DNA of 64,000 nt, from NCBI GenBank assembly GCA_032209605.1, contig JASFXZ010000016.1, forward strand, positions 14,446,001 to 14,510,000, read 5' to 3'. The DNA is from Mactromeris polynyma. Lineage: Eukaryota > Mollusca > Bivalvia > Venerida > Mactridae. A program made the translations under genes and the position numbers. Numbering within the stretch: the stretch's first letter is position 1; the number at the start of each line of letters is the position of its first letter. Positions 45,540 through 58,300 of the stretch are shown here, piece by piece. A model generated the notes under the pieces. It was not told the DNA's origin, ran no database searches, and was given only the letters and a program-made list of their open reading frames with translations.

Positions 45540-47800
45540 CATAACATTTACGCCTGTAGTTTGAATAAAGTTTTATCATTTTTGCAAAAAAACATCAAGC
45601 TTACTATTGAAGTGAAATTATGCATACGAAAAGAGTTTAGTGTATATTATTCATTGAATGATCTCTCTTTCGTCTCTTTTCTCGAAAAACGCTATAAAAC
45701 GAATATCAAACCTAGTGGTTTTAAATTTAACATTACATAAGTTATGCAGGCTATTTGTCTAAATAACTGTAACATCTGTATTACAATATTAATATCATAT
45801 TTTCACTTTTAGATATCAAGTTAAACAATATCATTATAAAAAAATGTATTTATAGTAATCGTGTTATACTGTTAAATTTTACACCTTTACAGATTAAGAA
45901 GTCAATTTATAATTAACCAGGCTATTCTATATAAAATGTCCCATTTCCCCCCAATTTTTTCCCTATAAAGAGCACTAAATGTTAATTGTTAACAGCTTGT
46001 ATAATCGCTGCATCCGGCTTGATCACTTCAGTTAGATGTCATGCTGTACACGCACTGTTGGATACCGATCACGCGTACACCACGATATATTGTGTATTCA
46101 AAATTATTGGAGAAAAATGGTATTTTCAGTTTTTTTCAAATACAGTGCTATTTTAAATCAAACAGGGAAGCATGAAGATCACATTTGATTTAATTTTTAA
46201 AAACACCATTAACAACATTGAAGTTTGTGCTCATATGTGAATAAATTATGTGAATTAAATCACAAACACATTATGATAATTCAAAAAACTGTTTACTCTA
46301 TATTTCGATAGCCACAAATTGAGCGAACTGACAAATCGATACCACCGATAGCGTATTTTCAAGGGAGACAATTTTATCAATAAGCCAGCGATTTGCTTGG
46401 CATTTCTGGCAATGAGAGCCTCGCGTCATATTCAGTCGACTCGTTTCATAAAAGCAATATCAAATAAGCACTCATGTAAGATCCTCTATATATGTGTAAA
46501 TAGTGTCATACATATTCTTACTGCTATTGTTGCAAATTTTACATATTCTGAAAATCAGTTGCTAATTAGTTTACTCTCGATCTGATCGAGGCTGATACCA
46601 ATAAAAAATTGTGGATGCTCATTTGCGCCCTTTTTGTACTTCAGTATCGTTTTGTGTTTTGTTTTATTACATGTTTGATACATGTATACAATTAGCAGTT
46701 AAATCTCAGTTTAACCATGTACATATTGTTGAATCGAATGTGATATTTATTGTGCTATGACTGTGATAGTCTCTTATAATTCTATTCAGAATGGCTGTGT
46801 ACTTTCGTTTAGTTAATATATTGTTTTTATCATGTTATACCTGGGACCAATATATACAGGGATTGGCAACGGAATTTTCGTCCAATAAACTTGTCGTTGA
46901 TTAAACGCATGCGCACTGTGATCGTACGATCGTACGTAGGCGCTTAAGACAAAACACAGCGACAGATATCGTCTTTTGTTTACTAATTATGACAAATTAT
47001 CAATAAAAATAATATTCAAAATAGTCGTTAGAGGAAAGTCTTTTATTATATTTATCCTCCCATTACATTTTAAAGCATAAATCCTGTCGTAATGTGGAAC
47101 GTGCCGTATTTTCACCCACGTATACATGTATACAGTAAGGGGATATGTACAAGTACATCAATACAAATGTCCGGTATTTTCCGTTCCGGGCGAGAGCATA
47201 TTAACATTAACAAATACCACGTTAATACAGAACTGACATAGAAATAATAATACATCAATGAATTGAATGAATTGATTATCAATACAAGTAGTAATCAAAC
47301 AGATTTTAATTTGTTTACGCACGATCAATATTTAAGTATCCTTAACTGTAAATAAAACGTGGCCACCGGATACAGCTTGACCGGAAACAGATGGAATATA
47401 GATGTGTGTCAAGTAATATTGTTTACCAGCATCTGTGTGAAATAGTTGCCTAAATTATGTAATTAAAATATTGCAATTTTTTACAAAATCACCATTTTGT
47501 CCGTGAATTGAGACGGATTTAAAACATTGTTTATAGAAATAAAATTTATTGTATTATAGGGACATATTTACATTTAAGTGAATATAACAATGCGTCTTTA
47601 GATTGATGACAAATGGAATCGTGTCATGATACATTTTATAACTACTTCTGTGCATGAAAAGTATGTTAAAATACTGGTTGAAATTTTGCAGCCTTTTGAA
47701 AATGTTCTATACTGGCGCCTCAATATTGATATCTGCATGTTAAAAGAACATAAAACTATTTGTCTAAACTAAAATAAATGACCTTTACAATCATTTAAGC
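45540..47800. other. AT-rich stretch without recognised gene
   Basis: Only short frames. Contains an inverted copy (46290-46412) of the sequence upstream of the duplicate first exon at 39130-39235. Otherwise nothing supportable. Confidence 0.5.
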
Positions 47801-47811
47801 AAGTACTTGTA

Positions 47812-48285
47812 TATTTTAATTGCATCAAGTATATTTGTACACGTTTTTTAATGGAATCAAGTATATTTGTACACGTTTTAATGGCATCAAGTATATTTGT
47901 ACACGTTTTTAATGACATCAAGTATATTTGTACACGTTTTTAATGGCATCAAGTATATTTGTACACGTTTTTAATGGCATCAAGTATATTTGTACACGTT
48001 TTAAATGACATCAAGTATATTTGTACACGTTTTTAATGGCATCAAGTATATTTGTACACGTTTTTAATGGCATCAAGTATATTTGTACACGTTTTTAATG
48101 GAATCAAGTATATTTGTACACGTTTTTAATGGCATCAAGTATATTTGTACACGTTTTTAATGGAATCAAGTATATTTGTACACGTTTTAAATGACATCAA
48201 GTATATTTGTACACGTTTTTAATGGAATCAAGTATATTTGTACACGTTTTTAATGGAATCAAGTATATTTGTACACGTTTTTAAA
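47812..48285. repeat. 31-bp minisatellite
   Basis: About 15 units of AATGGCATCAAGTATATTTG plus TACACGTTTTT, very uniform (GGCATC, GGAATC and GACATC variants). Not coding. Confidence 0.95.
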
Positions 48286-48639
48286 AACAAAATACGTAAG
48301 TTATGATTTTTGGAAATCTCTGAAAAGTCAATGAGCAATGCCCTAATGGTCATGTAATTGTGTTTTGATGTTCATTTATTTTCGCACTTCATTTAATTTT
48401 ATTGAACATGTAACATACTATGTTTACCACGCATTCTATTATACTTCAATATATTCAAAAGTTCAAATAAATTAGCTGAAGTAGAAGGTTTAATATTTGG
48501 TTGTCTTTAATTATTGATTTTATTGACATGTGTTCGTGCAATCATTCAAAATCTTTACCATTAAAATTACAACCTTTTTTCAATTTGAGCCGATCATCCT
48601 TTTTAAAGATATTTCTTGTTTCAGTCATGTACAGTGGTC

Positions 48640-48770
48640 ATTAACGTAACCTGCTCCTGGAATTAATTATCAACCAACTGCTGAGACCTTCTCCACAAGA
48701 AAAGCGCTCGAGGACAAATGACATGAGCTTAATGTCATGGAAGGACATGACCTGCCTCGCTCGGGCTTTC
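48640..48770 (-). repeat. Degraded SINE fragment
   Basis: Shares CTTCTCCACA, GAAGGACATGACCTGC and neighbouring words with the SINE at 4783-5055. The tRNA-like head is mostly gone. Confidence 0.5.
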
Positions 48771-48892
48771 AAAACAAGAAAATGGAAATAAAATATGCAA
48801 AACCGGTTATCTCTCGTTGTCCATTATAACTTATAAGGCACATCGTACGACATCAATTACAAATCTTACTTGCCGTTTATACAATATGAAAT

Positions 48893-49063
48893 CAACGCCA
48901 TTATTAGATTTCCCACCTCTTCTTCGATATGTGACGTAATTTCCAGAAAACGTCACATATGACGTCAACATGTACTGACAGTAATGAAGGTAACATGTAA
49001 AGATGTTTTCTTTAAATGACGTCACTTACCGAAGAGGTTGGAAATCTAACAGTGTCGTTCAAA
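48893..49063. mobile_element. CRE-MITE copy 2 (shortened)
   Basis: Both ends present (TTTCCCACCTCTTC / GAAGAGGTTGGAAATC) with a shortened middle. Confidence 0.7.
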
Positions 49064-49379
49064 TTGTAAACTACAAACATACATCAATATGCACTATTTT
49101 ATTTTCTATTTTTTCCTATACAATTACTGCCTAGTATCAGTATATAACATAGAAAGACGAAGGATCCATCCCATTACTGCCATCTACAATAATAACATGT
49201 GGTGTTGCGCCACAAGTCTGTCGTATGTACTGTAAAATATAATGTGATAGTATATAAACAAATATAACATTTGAATAACAACGTATATTAATATAATCAT
49301 ATAATACTTAAAGTGTAATAACATATACATTCCTATCCAATGAGAATCAAAAATAAAAATGTGTTCACAGGACACGGGT

Positions 49380-52300
49380 GCCCACTTTATTCAATCAAGG
49401 CAATTGTAGACCCATAACTCACATGCTTATATACTTTCCTATTAAGTGAAGGTTCAACGGTTCAGGAGATTTGATCGACACAAATTTCGTTGGGCGGGCG
49501 GAAGGACGGACGGACTATGGTACATCTAAGTGCCTCCACACAGGTGAGGGGGTGGGGGCAAACTGTGAACTATTCTGAGATATAATTAATCATCATCAGT
49601 AATAGCACTTACACATAGTATTGCAAACTATAGCATGCATAGAATAGATGTAGAGCAATTGTCAGGCGCACAGCCCATGGAATACTAATTGAAAACATTG
49701 GGTATATACCGCGAGCATATACACATAAATACCACGTACACATTTTCATGATTATAGCACAGTCTACACGGCTTACTGGCTTCCATTCCTAGTCAGTCAG
49801 GTGTTTTTCAGGGCGTTTTCGTTCTTTCGAGAAACCTTCGCTTACATAGCATTCTCGGTGTGTTTGCAGAAACGGAAGCAACTTCAGTGATAGAACTAAG
49901 CAATAGAGTAAGCTTTATTTCGTACACATCAGTAATATTGAAATAGAGTACAACGAACGAACGATAACTCTCCTTTGGTTATTGAATAACAGCAACGAAC
50001 GACAACTTTAACTTGGGGTGTCCAATAAGACACTGGTGGTCAACAAACGATAGCTCAGCCAGGGAAATTGAATAAGAGAGACACGAATTATTAACCTGCC
50101 AGTGATCAATCGCAAAATCTCGACAATTTTCTTTCACAGATCGGGCAGAGACCTCGAACATGTATGCATATACCAAACATCTCGGTACGTGATATTCCTT
50201 ATATTTAAGATATGGCTGTCACACCTAACTTCTCTCACCTCGCGTTACTTCCGAGGTCTATTAAAATAGCCGAGGTGATCCAATTAATATTAAATGAGTG
50301 AAGATTAGACCATTGAACGATAACTCTGTCTGTGATATTGAATGAGCAACGAACGATAACTCTGTCAGAAATAATGAATAAAAGAGCAACGAACGATAAT
50401 TCTGCCTGTACTATTGAATAAGAGAGCAACGAACGATAATTCTGCCTGTACTATTGAATAAGAGAGCAACGAACCATAATTCTGTCAGTGATATTGAATG
50501 AGAGAGCAACGAACGATAATTCTGCCTGTGATATTGAATAAGAGAGCAACGAACGATAATTCTGCCAGTGATATTGAATGAGAGAGCAACGAACGATAAT
50601 TCTGCCAGTGATATTGAATGAGAGAGCAACGAACGATAATTCTGCCTGTGATATGGAATAAGAGAGCAACGAACGATTACTCCACCAGGGATATTGAATA
50701 AAAGAGCAACGAACGATAACTCCACCAGGGATATTGAATAAAAGAGCAACGAACGATAACTCCACCAGGGATATTAAATTAGAGAGCAAAGAACGACAAT
50801 TCTGCAAAGATATCTGTGTACATTTGCAAGATTTCTCACAAGCAGAATTTGTTGGTTTGAATGCATATTCAGCCGTTATATTTCTTGTATAAACATACCT
50901 TGAATCCATTAGCATCACAACCGACAAACACACCGGAAGTGTCGTCCGCGGGTCGTCCTGACTTGAAACTTGCAATTGGTGTGTATGTCGGAAGCGCTTC
51001 AGCCCCAGAACAATGCGCAATTACCTATATCCGAGTAAAATATACACATACAGACACTTTTCTACTAAGTTAGATAGAAATTATTTATTGCACATTGATG
51101 ATAAACTAATTCCTACACTTTATATTAAACATGTTGTGATAATATCAAGGAAAAGTAACCAGTTCACGCGTCGAATTCATTGATTTTGAGACAGCGAAAG
51201 AATATCGCACATGATTGCCGAATCAGTAGTCCGGCGTTCTACCTTAGATCAAGAAGATTCCACTAATCATTTTGTGCAACATTGCAACCTGGAAGTTATC
51301 CATGTCTGAACAACGAGTGAATGTAAATATCAATATCAGTATTGAGAATATTCGTCAAGAAAACGGTTAAGAATGGGGTTGAAGTCATTGAAAGGTCTAT
51401 AATCACAGCAATGGTATGAATCAAATGTACTCTTCTCCTGGTTGGTAACCAAGGAACTTTTGGTAACCAAGGAACGTGGTAACCAAGGAACGTTGCGTAG
51501 GTTAACTGACCGCGATACCTTATTTGAATATTGTTGAAAAATGAAACAAACTCCAACCCAGTATAGGGACAATCCATGCACTCGACAGATTGCACCATTG
51601 ACTAACTGGATGAGAAAATAGCTTATCATAACTGGTGTTTGGAAATTTCTTTCAGGTATAGTCTGTAAACATTCAGCAAAGTGCAATATCTATTGGATCG
51701 CTTTAAATATTTCACCCGTTCTTAACTATGCAAAAACTTCAGCTAAGCCCCACTGTAAACAAACATTTTAAAGTAAAAGTGAATTCATTAAGGACTAGAC
51801 AACTACCTGAGTGCCTTTAAGCCATGTGTCCTCCAGTCCTAATCCACAACAAGTCATTGGTATTGCTTCATTGGAACCTCTGTTGGCATCATTGCATTTC
51901 AAAGCTGAGTCGTTGAACACGGAATGGACGGTCGCAACCGGTTCTAATACACATAAATGCTTACAGCTCGGCGTAGCATCTACAAAACAGTGTGCAATCG
52001 TTAAAGGCGATGCTCCGATCTTCACCCATCATTTATATTTGTCGTATGTCCCCATTTACTTTGGTAATTGTTTACATGTGTATGTACATTTTTGGGCGTA
52101 GCTGTATAAAATTGATGTTGACCTACATTTTAGACCAATCAAATATTGTATATTGAGCGCGTTGTTTAAATATTCGACAAATTAGATTATTTGATTGGTT
52201 CATATTTTAAGCAGAGAGGCACCAAAACAGGGTGTCTCGAAAAGATAATTCACTTTCCCGTAGCGTACCCCTCTGGCGAAATCAGAGTGCCGAAAGAGAG

Positions 52301-55300
52301 CGATTCTTTAGACATCATTCTATCCACGCCGCTCATATTTTTTTAAAGATATTTCTTGTTCAAGTACATTTTGTGCTTTTGAATTTTTTTGCTCAATCTC
52401 ATCATTCATTTTTTTATAATATGAGCGCTGTTATGGGATTTAAAACCTTTTCTGTAAGTGACGTCAATTCAAGAAAACACAATATGTGATGTAACACTTT
52501 GCAAGCATAACACTATTTTTACTCCATACGGTCATATCGTTTTCATATTGCCATTTGGTGCAAATATAGCTTACTGTCAGTACATATGATGACGTCACAT
52601 GTGACGTTTTCTGGAAATGTCGTCATTTATAAAAGAAGTTGGAAATCGTACAGCGGAGCTCAAATAGTTATTTCTTAGTGTTCTGAATTACAAAGGTTGT
52701 TGCTGTAGAGTAAATAGATAAATAATGTTGTTGTAGAATGGTTGTTTGGGGGTGGTTTTGGGATTGTTTGGGTGTCCGCTACGGAGAGGTTGCCCATTTA
52801 TTTCAAGGAAACATTATAATTTAAAAAATTCTCAACTCTGGCCCTTTTGTAATGAACGACCTTCGAGACCAGCCCTGTAACCATTTACTTCCTTAACTCC
52901 CATGCACGCACAGTTTCTATTTTTGAAATGAAAGACGGTGAAATTGTTGCATCTTAGTTACAAACCTATTTCGCACGTTGGTCCTGACCATCCGTCTGCG
53001 CATATGCAGGAGACGAATACACCCAAATCCAAACATGTTCCGTTATTTTTGCAAGGACTGGAATTGCACTGATCAATATCTAATCAAACAAAGAACAGAT
53101 GAATGAATGCAGTGAATGAACAAAATGTGTTTATATATTCCAGGTCGCTAATCAATATGCTGATTTCTACTCATAACTCGGCTCTACCATTGGCGAAAGT
53201 CGGAGCGGGTTTAAATGCCGCATAAGTATAATGTTGTCTCCAAATAAAACGCAAGTGTTATATAAGCAAATATAACTCGTAACTATTGTTCCGCAACAAA
53301 CGAGTGTAAGAAGCAATTTCAAAATTAAAACTTGCTGGTTATCAGTCATCTCAGTTTGGTCTTTGAAAAAAACGCCTATGAAAGGCATAAGATGGCGTTT
53401 ATAAAAAACGACATGATGGACCTTGTTGCGATTGATATTCTTCCGTGACTCTTGATGACGTAAAACAAATTTACAATAATAACAAATAGCAATGTTTAAA
53501 ACTGCGATTACATAATGTGACGTCACTTATTTATGTGCACATATCGAAAGCAATTAGAAACATCGGTCGCCAGCAAGTGTAAACAAAAACACGAGGACAA
53601 ACCAAATAAAACTTTTCAGTCGGCAAGATAAGAAATTACTGTTTCTTTTGCAAAGATATTGAACTTTCCGAAATTTAATGGGTCGTTATGAATATCAACG
53701 TTTTGGGTAAAACTATCGACAAAGCAGATATTTGGACACAAATTCATATTTATAACACTTATTGGAACTAACATTTTCCATAGTGATGCTACAGACAGAC
53801 TTCCCTACTTTTGCAACTGAGCAACTTACTTCGCTAAGGGATCAGTCTTTTAAACAGACAAATGATTACTTTCTTTACAGCAAAAGTACTAATATCTCTT
53901 ACAAAACATAGTCAATAATCTAGTCCTCCTAATTCTGTTTTGTCCAAATTTACTATTAAATCTGCTCGCCGTCCAATTTCTTTGGTAACGCCGCTTGATT
54001 CGATTTCAAAACCAAACGAAAAAACGACGTTAATAAAGGAAAACCCTGTATCAAGCTTTACTTTACACCGTACCATGAATACACTGACTGAAAACTTCAA
54101 ATACTGTCTGAAGTGAATGATAAGCAACACAAAAAGAAAGATTAACATTAAATACCTATCTCGCAGTTTTGACCTCTCCATCCAGTGACGCATGTGCATT
54201 GATAACCACCTGCGTCGCTCGTGCATTGGCCATGACCTCCACATGGATTGTTTGCACAAAGATCAGGCGCTGGAGTAAACAGGGGCGTAGTACCTTGAAA
54301 GTACAATCAATATCTACTAAATCAGAAAGTTTGGCTACAAGTATCAAGGTAACATATGGATTCCGGAGAAATTTAGGGAGATATTAAGTTATCCATGTTG
54401 TTAGCCTGCGATAATCTTGAGAAAATGGCACGTTAATGCCTTCATACAGAGGAACTCTTACAGTAATTCATATCACGTATGATAAATGAAAGATATACCT
54501 ACTTGTATCACAGTTAGTTCCTTGCCATCCTACATTGCATGTGCATAAGTATCCACTGGCAGTACTAGAACATTGACCATTTATACAGGGACTATTTGCA
54601 CAGTTATCCACTGCAACAGTAAACATGCGACATTATGCATAATGATGAGTGTTTTATTTCCTACTTTATAGTATTATTTCCTGACCAAATCTTTTAAAAA
54701 TTTATCTTCTCGGATTGCTATTTAGTAGTTTCCAAACAAACTGAACTAAAGGTAGCCTATTTGAGAGGATTTCGCATGACCTAAACTAGATATTCTGTCC
54801 ACTTGGTGAGGATTTGAGCACTGCTATGGGATTTATAATCTCTTCTGTAAGTGACGTCATTTCAAGAAAACGCAATATGTGATGTCACTATTGGCAAACA
54901 GGAAACAATATTGACTCCATATGGGCAACTATTGCTTACTGTCTGTACTTGGTGACCTCACATGTGACGTTTTCTGGAAATGAAGTCACTTATAGAAGAG
55001 GTTGGAAATCGTACAGCGGCGCTCAAATAGTTATTTCTTAGTGTTCTGAATTACTGAAGGTTGTTGCTCTAGATAGGTTAAATAGATAAATAATGTTGTT
55101 GTAGAATGGTTGTTTGGGTGTCCGCAACGGAGGTGTTGCACTGTACATGCGCATTTATTTCCAGGAATCTATTTAAATAGTTTGAAAGATCTCGTATAGA
55201 ACGAAATACATCAAGTATATGTCCAATTAGAAGTGAATGTACAGAGTTACACCAAATAGATCAGCGAGTTTGAAGACAGCGGAAGATTCTCAACTCCGGC

Positions 55301-58300
55301 CCTTTTGAAATGAACGACCTTCGAGACCGGCCCTGTAACCCTTTACTTCCTTAACTCCCATGCACGCACAGTTTCTATTTTTGAAATGAAAGACGGTGAA
55401 ATTGTTGCATCTTAGTTACAAACCTATTTCACACGTTGGTCCTGACCATCCGTCTGCGCATATGCAGGAGACGAATACACCCAAATCCAAACATGTTCCG
55501 TTATTTTTGCAAGGACTGGAATTGCACTGATCAATATCTAATCAAACAAAGAACAGATTAATGAATGCAGTGAATGAACAAAATGTTCTTTATATATTCC
55601 AGGTCGCTAATCAATATGCTGATTTCTACTCATAACTCGGCTCTACCATTGGCGAAAGTCGGAGCGGGTTTAAATGCCGCATAAGGATAATTTTGTCTCC
55701 AAATAAAACGCAAGTGTTATATAAGCAAATATTAGTCGTAACTACTGTTCCGCAACAAACGTGTGTAAGAAGCAATTTCAAAATTAAAACTTGATGGTTA
55801 TCAGTCATCTCAGTTTAGTCTTTGAAAAAAACGCCAATGAAAGGCATAAGATGGCGTTTATAAAATACGACATGATGGACCTTGTTGCGATTGATATTCT
55901 TCCGTGACTCTTGATGACGTTAAACAAAACTGCAAGGATAACAAATAGCAATGTTTAAAACTGCGATTACATAATATGACGTCACTTATTTATGTGCACA
56001 TATCGAAAGCAATTAGAAACATCGGTCGCCAGCAAGTGTAAACAAAAACACGAGGACAAACCAAATAAAACTATTCAGTCGGCAAGATAAGAAATTACTG
56101 TTTCTTTCGCAAAGATATTGAACTTTCCGAAATTTAATGGGTCGTTATGAATATCAACGTTTTGGGGAAAACTATCTACAAAGCAGATATTTGGACACAA
56201 ATTCATATTTATAACACTTATTGGAACTAACATTTTCCATAGTGATTCTACAGACAGACTTCCCTACTTTTACAACTGAGCAACTTTCTTCGCTAAGGGA
56301 TCAGTCTTTTAAACAGACAAATGATTACTTTCTTTACAGCAAAAGTACTAGTATCTCTTACAAAACATAGTCAATAATCTAGTCCTCCTAATTCTGTTTT
56401 GTCCAAATTTACTATTAAATCTGCTCGCCGTCCAATTTCTTTGGTAACGCCGCTTGATTCGATTTCAAAACCAAACGAAAAAACGACGTTAATAAAGGAA
56501 AACCCTGTATCAAGCTCTACTTTACACCGTACCATGAATACACTGACTGGAACCTTCAAATACTGTCTGATGTGAATGATATGCAACACAAAAAGAAAGA
56601 TAAACGTTAAATACCTATCTCGCAGTTTTGACCTCTCCATCCAGTGACGCATGTGCATTGATAACCACCTGCGTCGCTCGTGCATTGGCCATGAGCACCA
56701 CATGGATTATTTGAACAAAGATCAGGCGCTGGAGTAAACAGGGGCGTAGTACCTTGAAAGTATAATCAAAGATCTACTAAATCAGAAAAGTTTGGCTACA
56801 AGTAACAAGGCAACATATGGATTCCGGAGAAATTTAGGGAGATATTAAGTTACCCATGTTGTTAGCCTGCGATAATCTTGAGAAAATGGCACGTTAATGC
56901 CTTCATACAGAAGAACTCTATAATACAGTATTTCATATCAAGTATGATAAATGAGTGATATACCTACTTGTATCACAGTTAGTTCCTTGCCATCCTGCAT
57001 TGCAAGTGCAAGAGTATCCATTGTCAGTACTAGAACATTGCCCATTTATACAGGGACTTTTTGCACAGTTATCCACTGCAACAGTTAACATGCGGCATTA
57101 TGCATATTGATTTCCTACTTTATAGTATTATTTCCTGACCAAATCTTTTAAAACATTATCTTCTCTGGTTGCTATTTAGTTGTTTCCACCCATTCGAATT
57201 TCAGGAAAAAGACTTTCTGCCAGTCTGATATTAAAGTGTTTCTGAACCAAAGGTAGCCTATTTGAGACATCAAGACGAAGGTAAGGATTTTGTATGACCT
57301 AAACTAGATATTCTGACCACTCGGAGAGGATTTGAGTACTTATATTGGATTTACAACCTCTTCTGTGAGTGATGTAATTTCAAGATAAACGCAACATGTG
57401 GTGTCACTACTGGGAAACAGGAAACACTATTTACTCCATATGGTCACTTCGTTTTCATTGTGCCATATGATGCAAATATTGCTTACTGTCAGTACATGGT
57501 GCATCACAGGTGACCTTTTCTGGAAATGACGTCACTAAAAGAAGAGGTCATGTTTACGCTCAAAAGAACCCTCGGTTGTAATCAAAATGTTTCCTTTGCG
57601 AACAAAACACCAATGCAATAATTGTGTTCATTACTTTGCTTGGGTAGAAGAAAATACATAACAATTTACAAGTTATTTTTTCTAGTTTTGGTAAACAAAT
57701 ATACAGGCTTTAATGAAAAGTTAACCAATATGCGTTACTGTTACAATCGCTGTTCGGTTGAAGTGAATTTGATTTAGTGGTTAACGTAAGATTTGATTGG
57801 TTTACACAACACTGATCAGCGAAAAACAAGACATGTTAGAACGGCTGCGCCGAAAACAAGGCATCATTTAATAAATATACGAGATGAAATCTCTAGATAA
57901 ATTAAACACATCCCTTTTCGTTCTATAAAATAAAGATGACAATAAAGTGTTATCTACATAATTTCTAGGGATTGAAATATTTTTTCGGCTGGTTGTGTGT
58001 GCAATAAAAACAAAACTGCATTGTCAAACAGGTGGTAACGTAAACTACACACACTAGTACGATGTTTTAGACATCAATATTACAAAACGACTGAACCTTA
58101 TACTAATACAATCCCGCTTACATCGTACTGAACACATATTTCTTATCTGCTCGAGTCGTACCTATTGAATTGTGAAGTGCGTTTGATTTATTTTGGTTAT
58201 GTAATAAAACAGGTGTAAGCAACAAACGATCGAGTGGTCAGATGCCCGACAAATAATACGTTAAAATAAACTTTAAATACCTATCTCACAGTTTTTACCA

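Larger units (their letters stand above)
52664..57331 (-). repeat. Tandem duplication of a three-EGF-exon block in gene B
   Basis: 52665-54812 and 55028-57330 align nearly base for base over exons and introns (with some indels), each carrying EGF types b, c and d. CRE-MITEs stand at both edges and in the middle. Confidence 0.9.

Noticed and set aside
47812..48285. CRISPR-like array
   Set aside because: The units are directly tandem with no unique spacers, and the genome is eukaryotic; it is a minisatellite.
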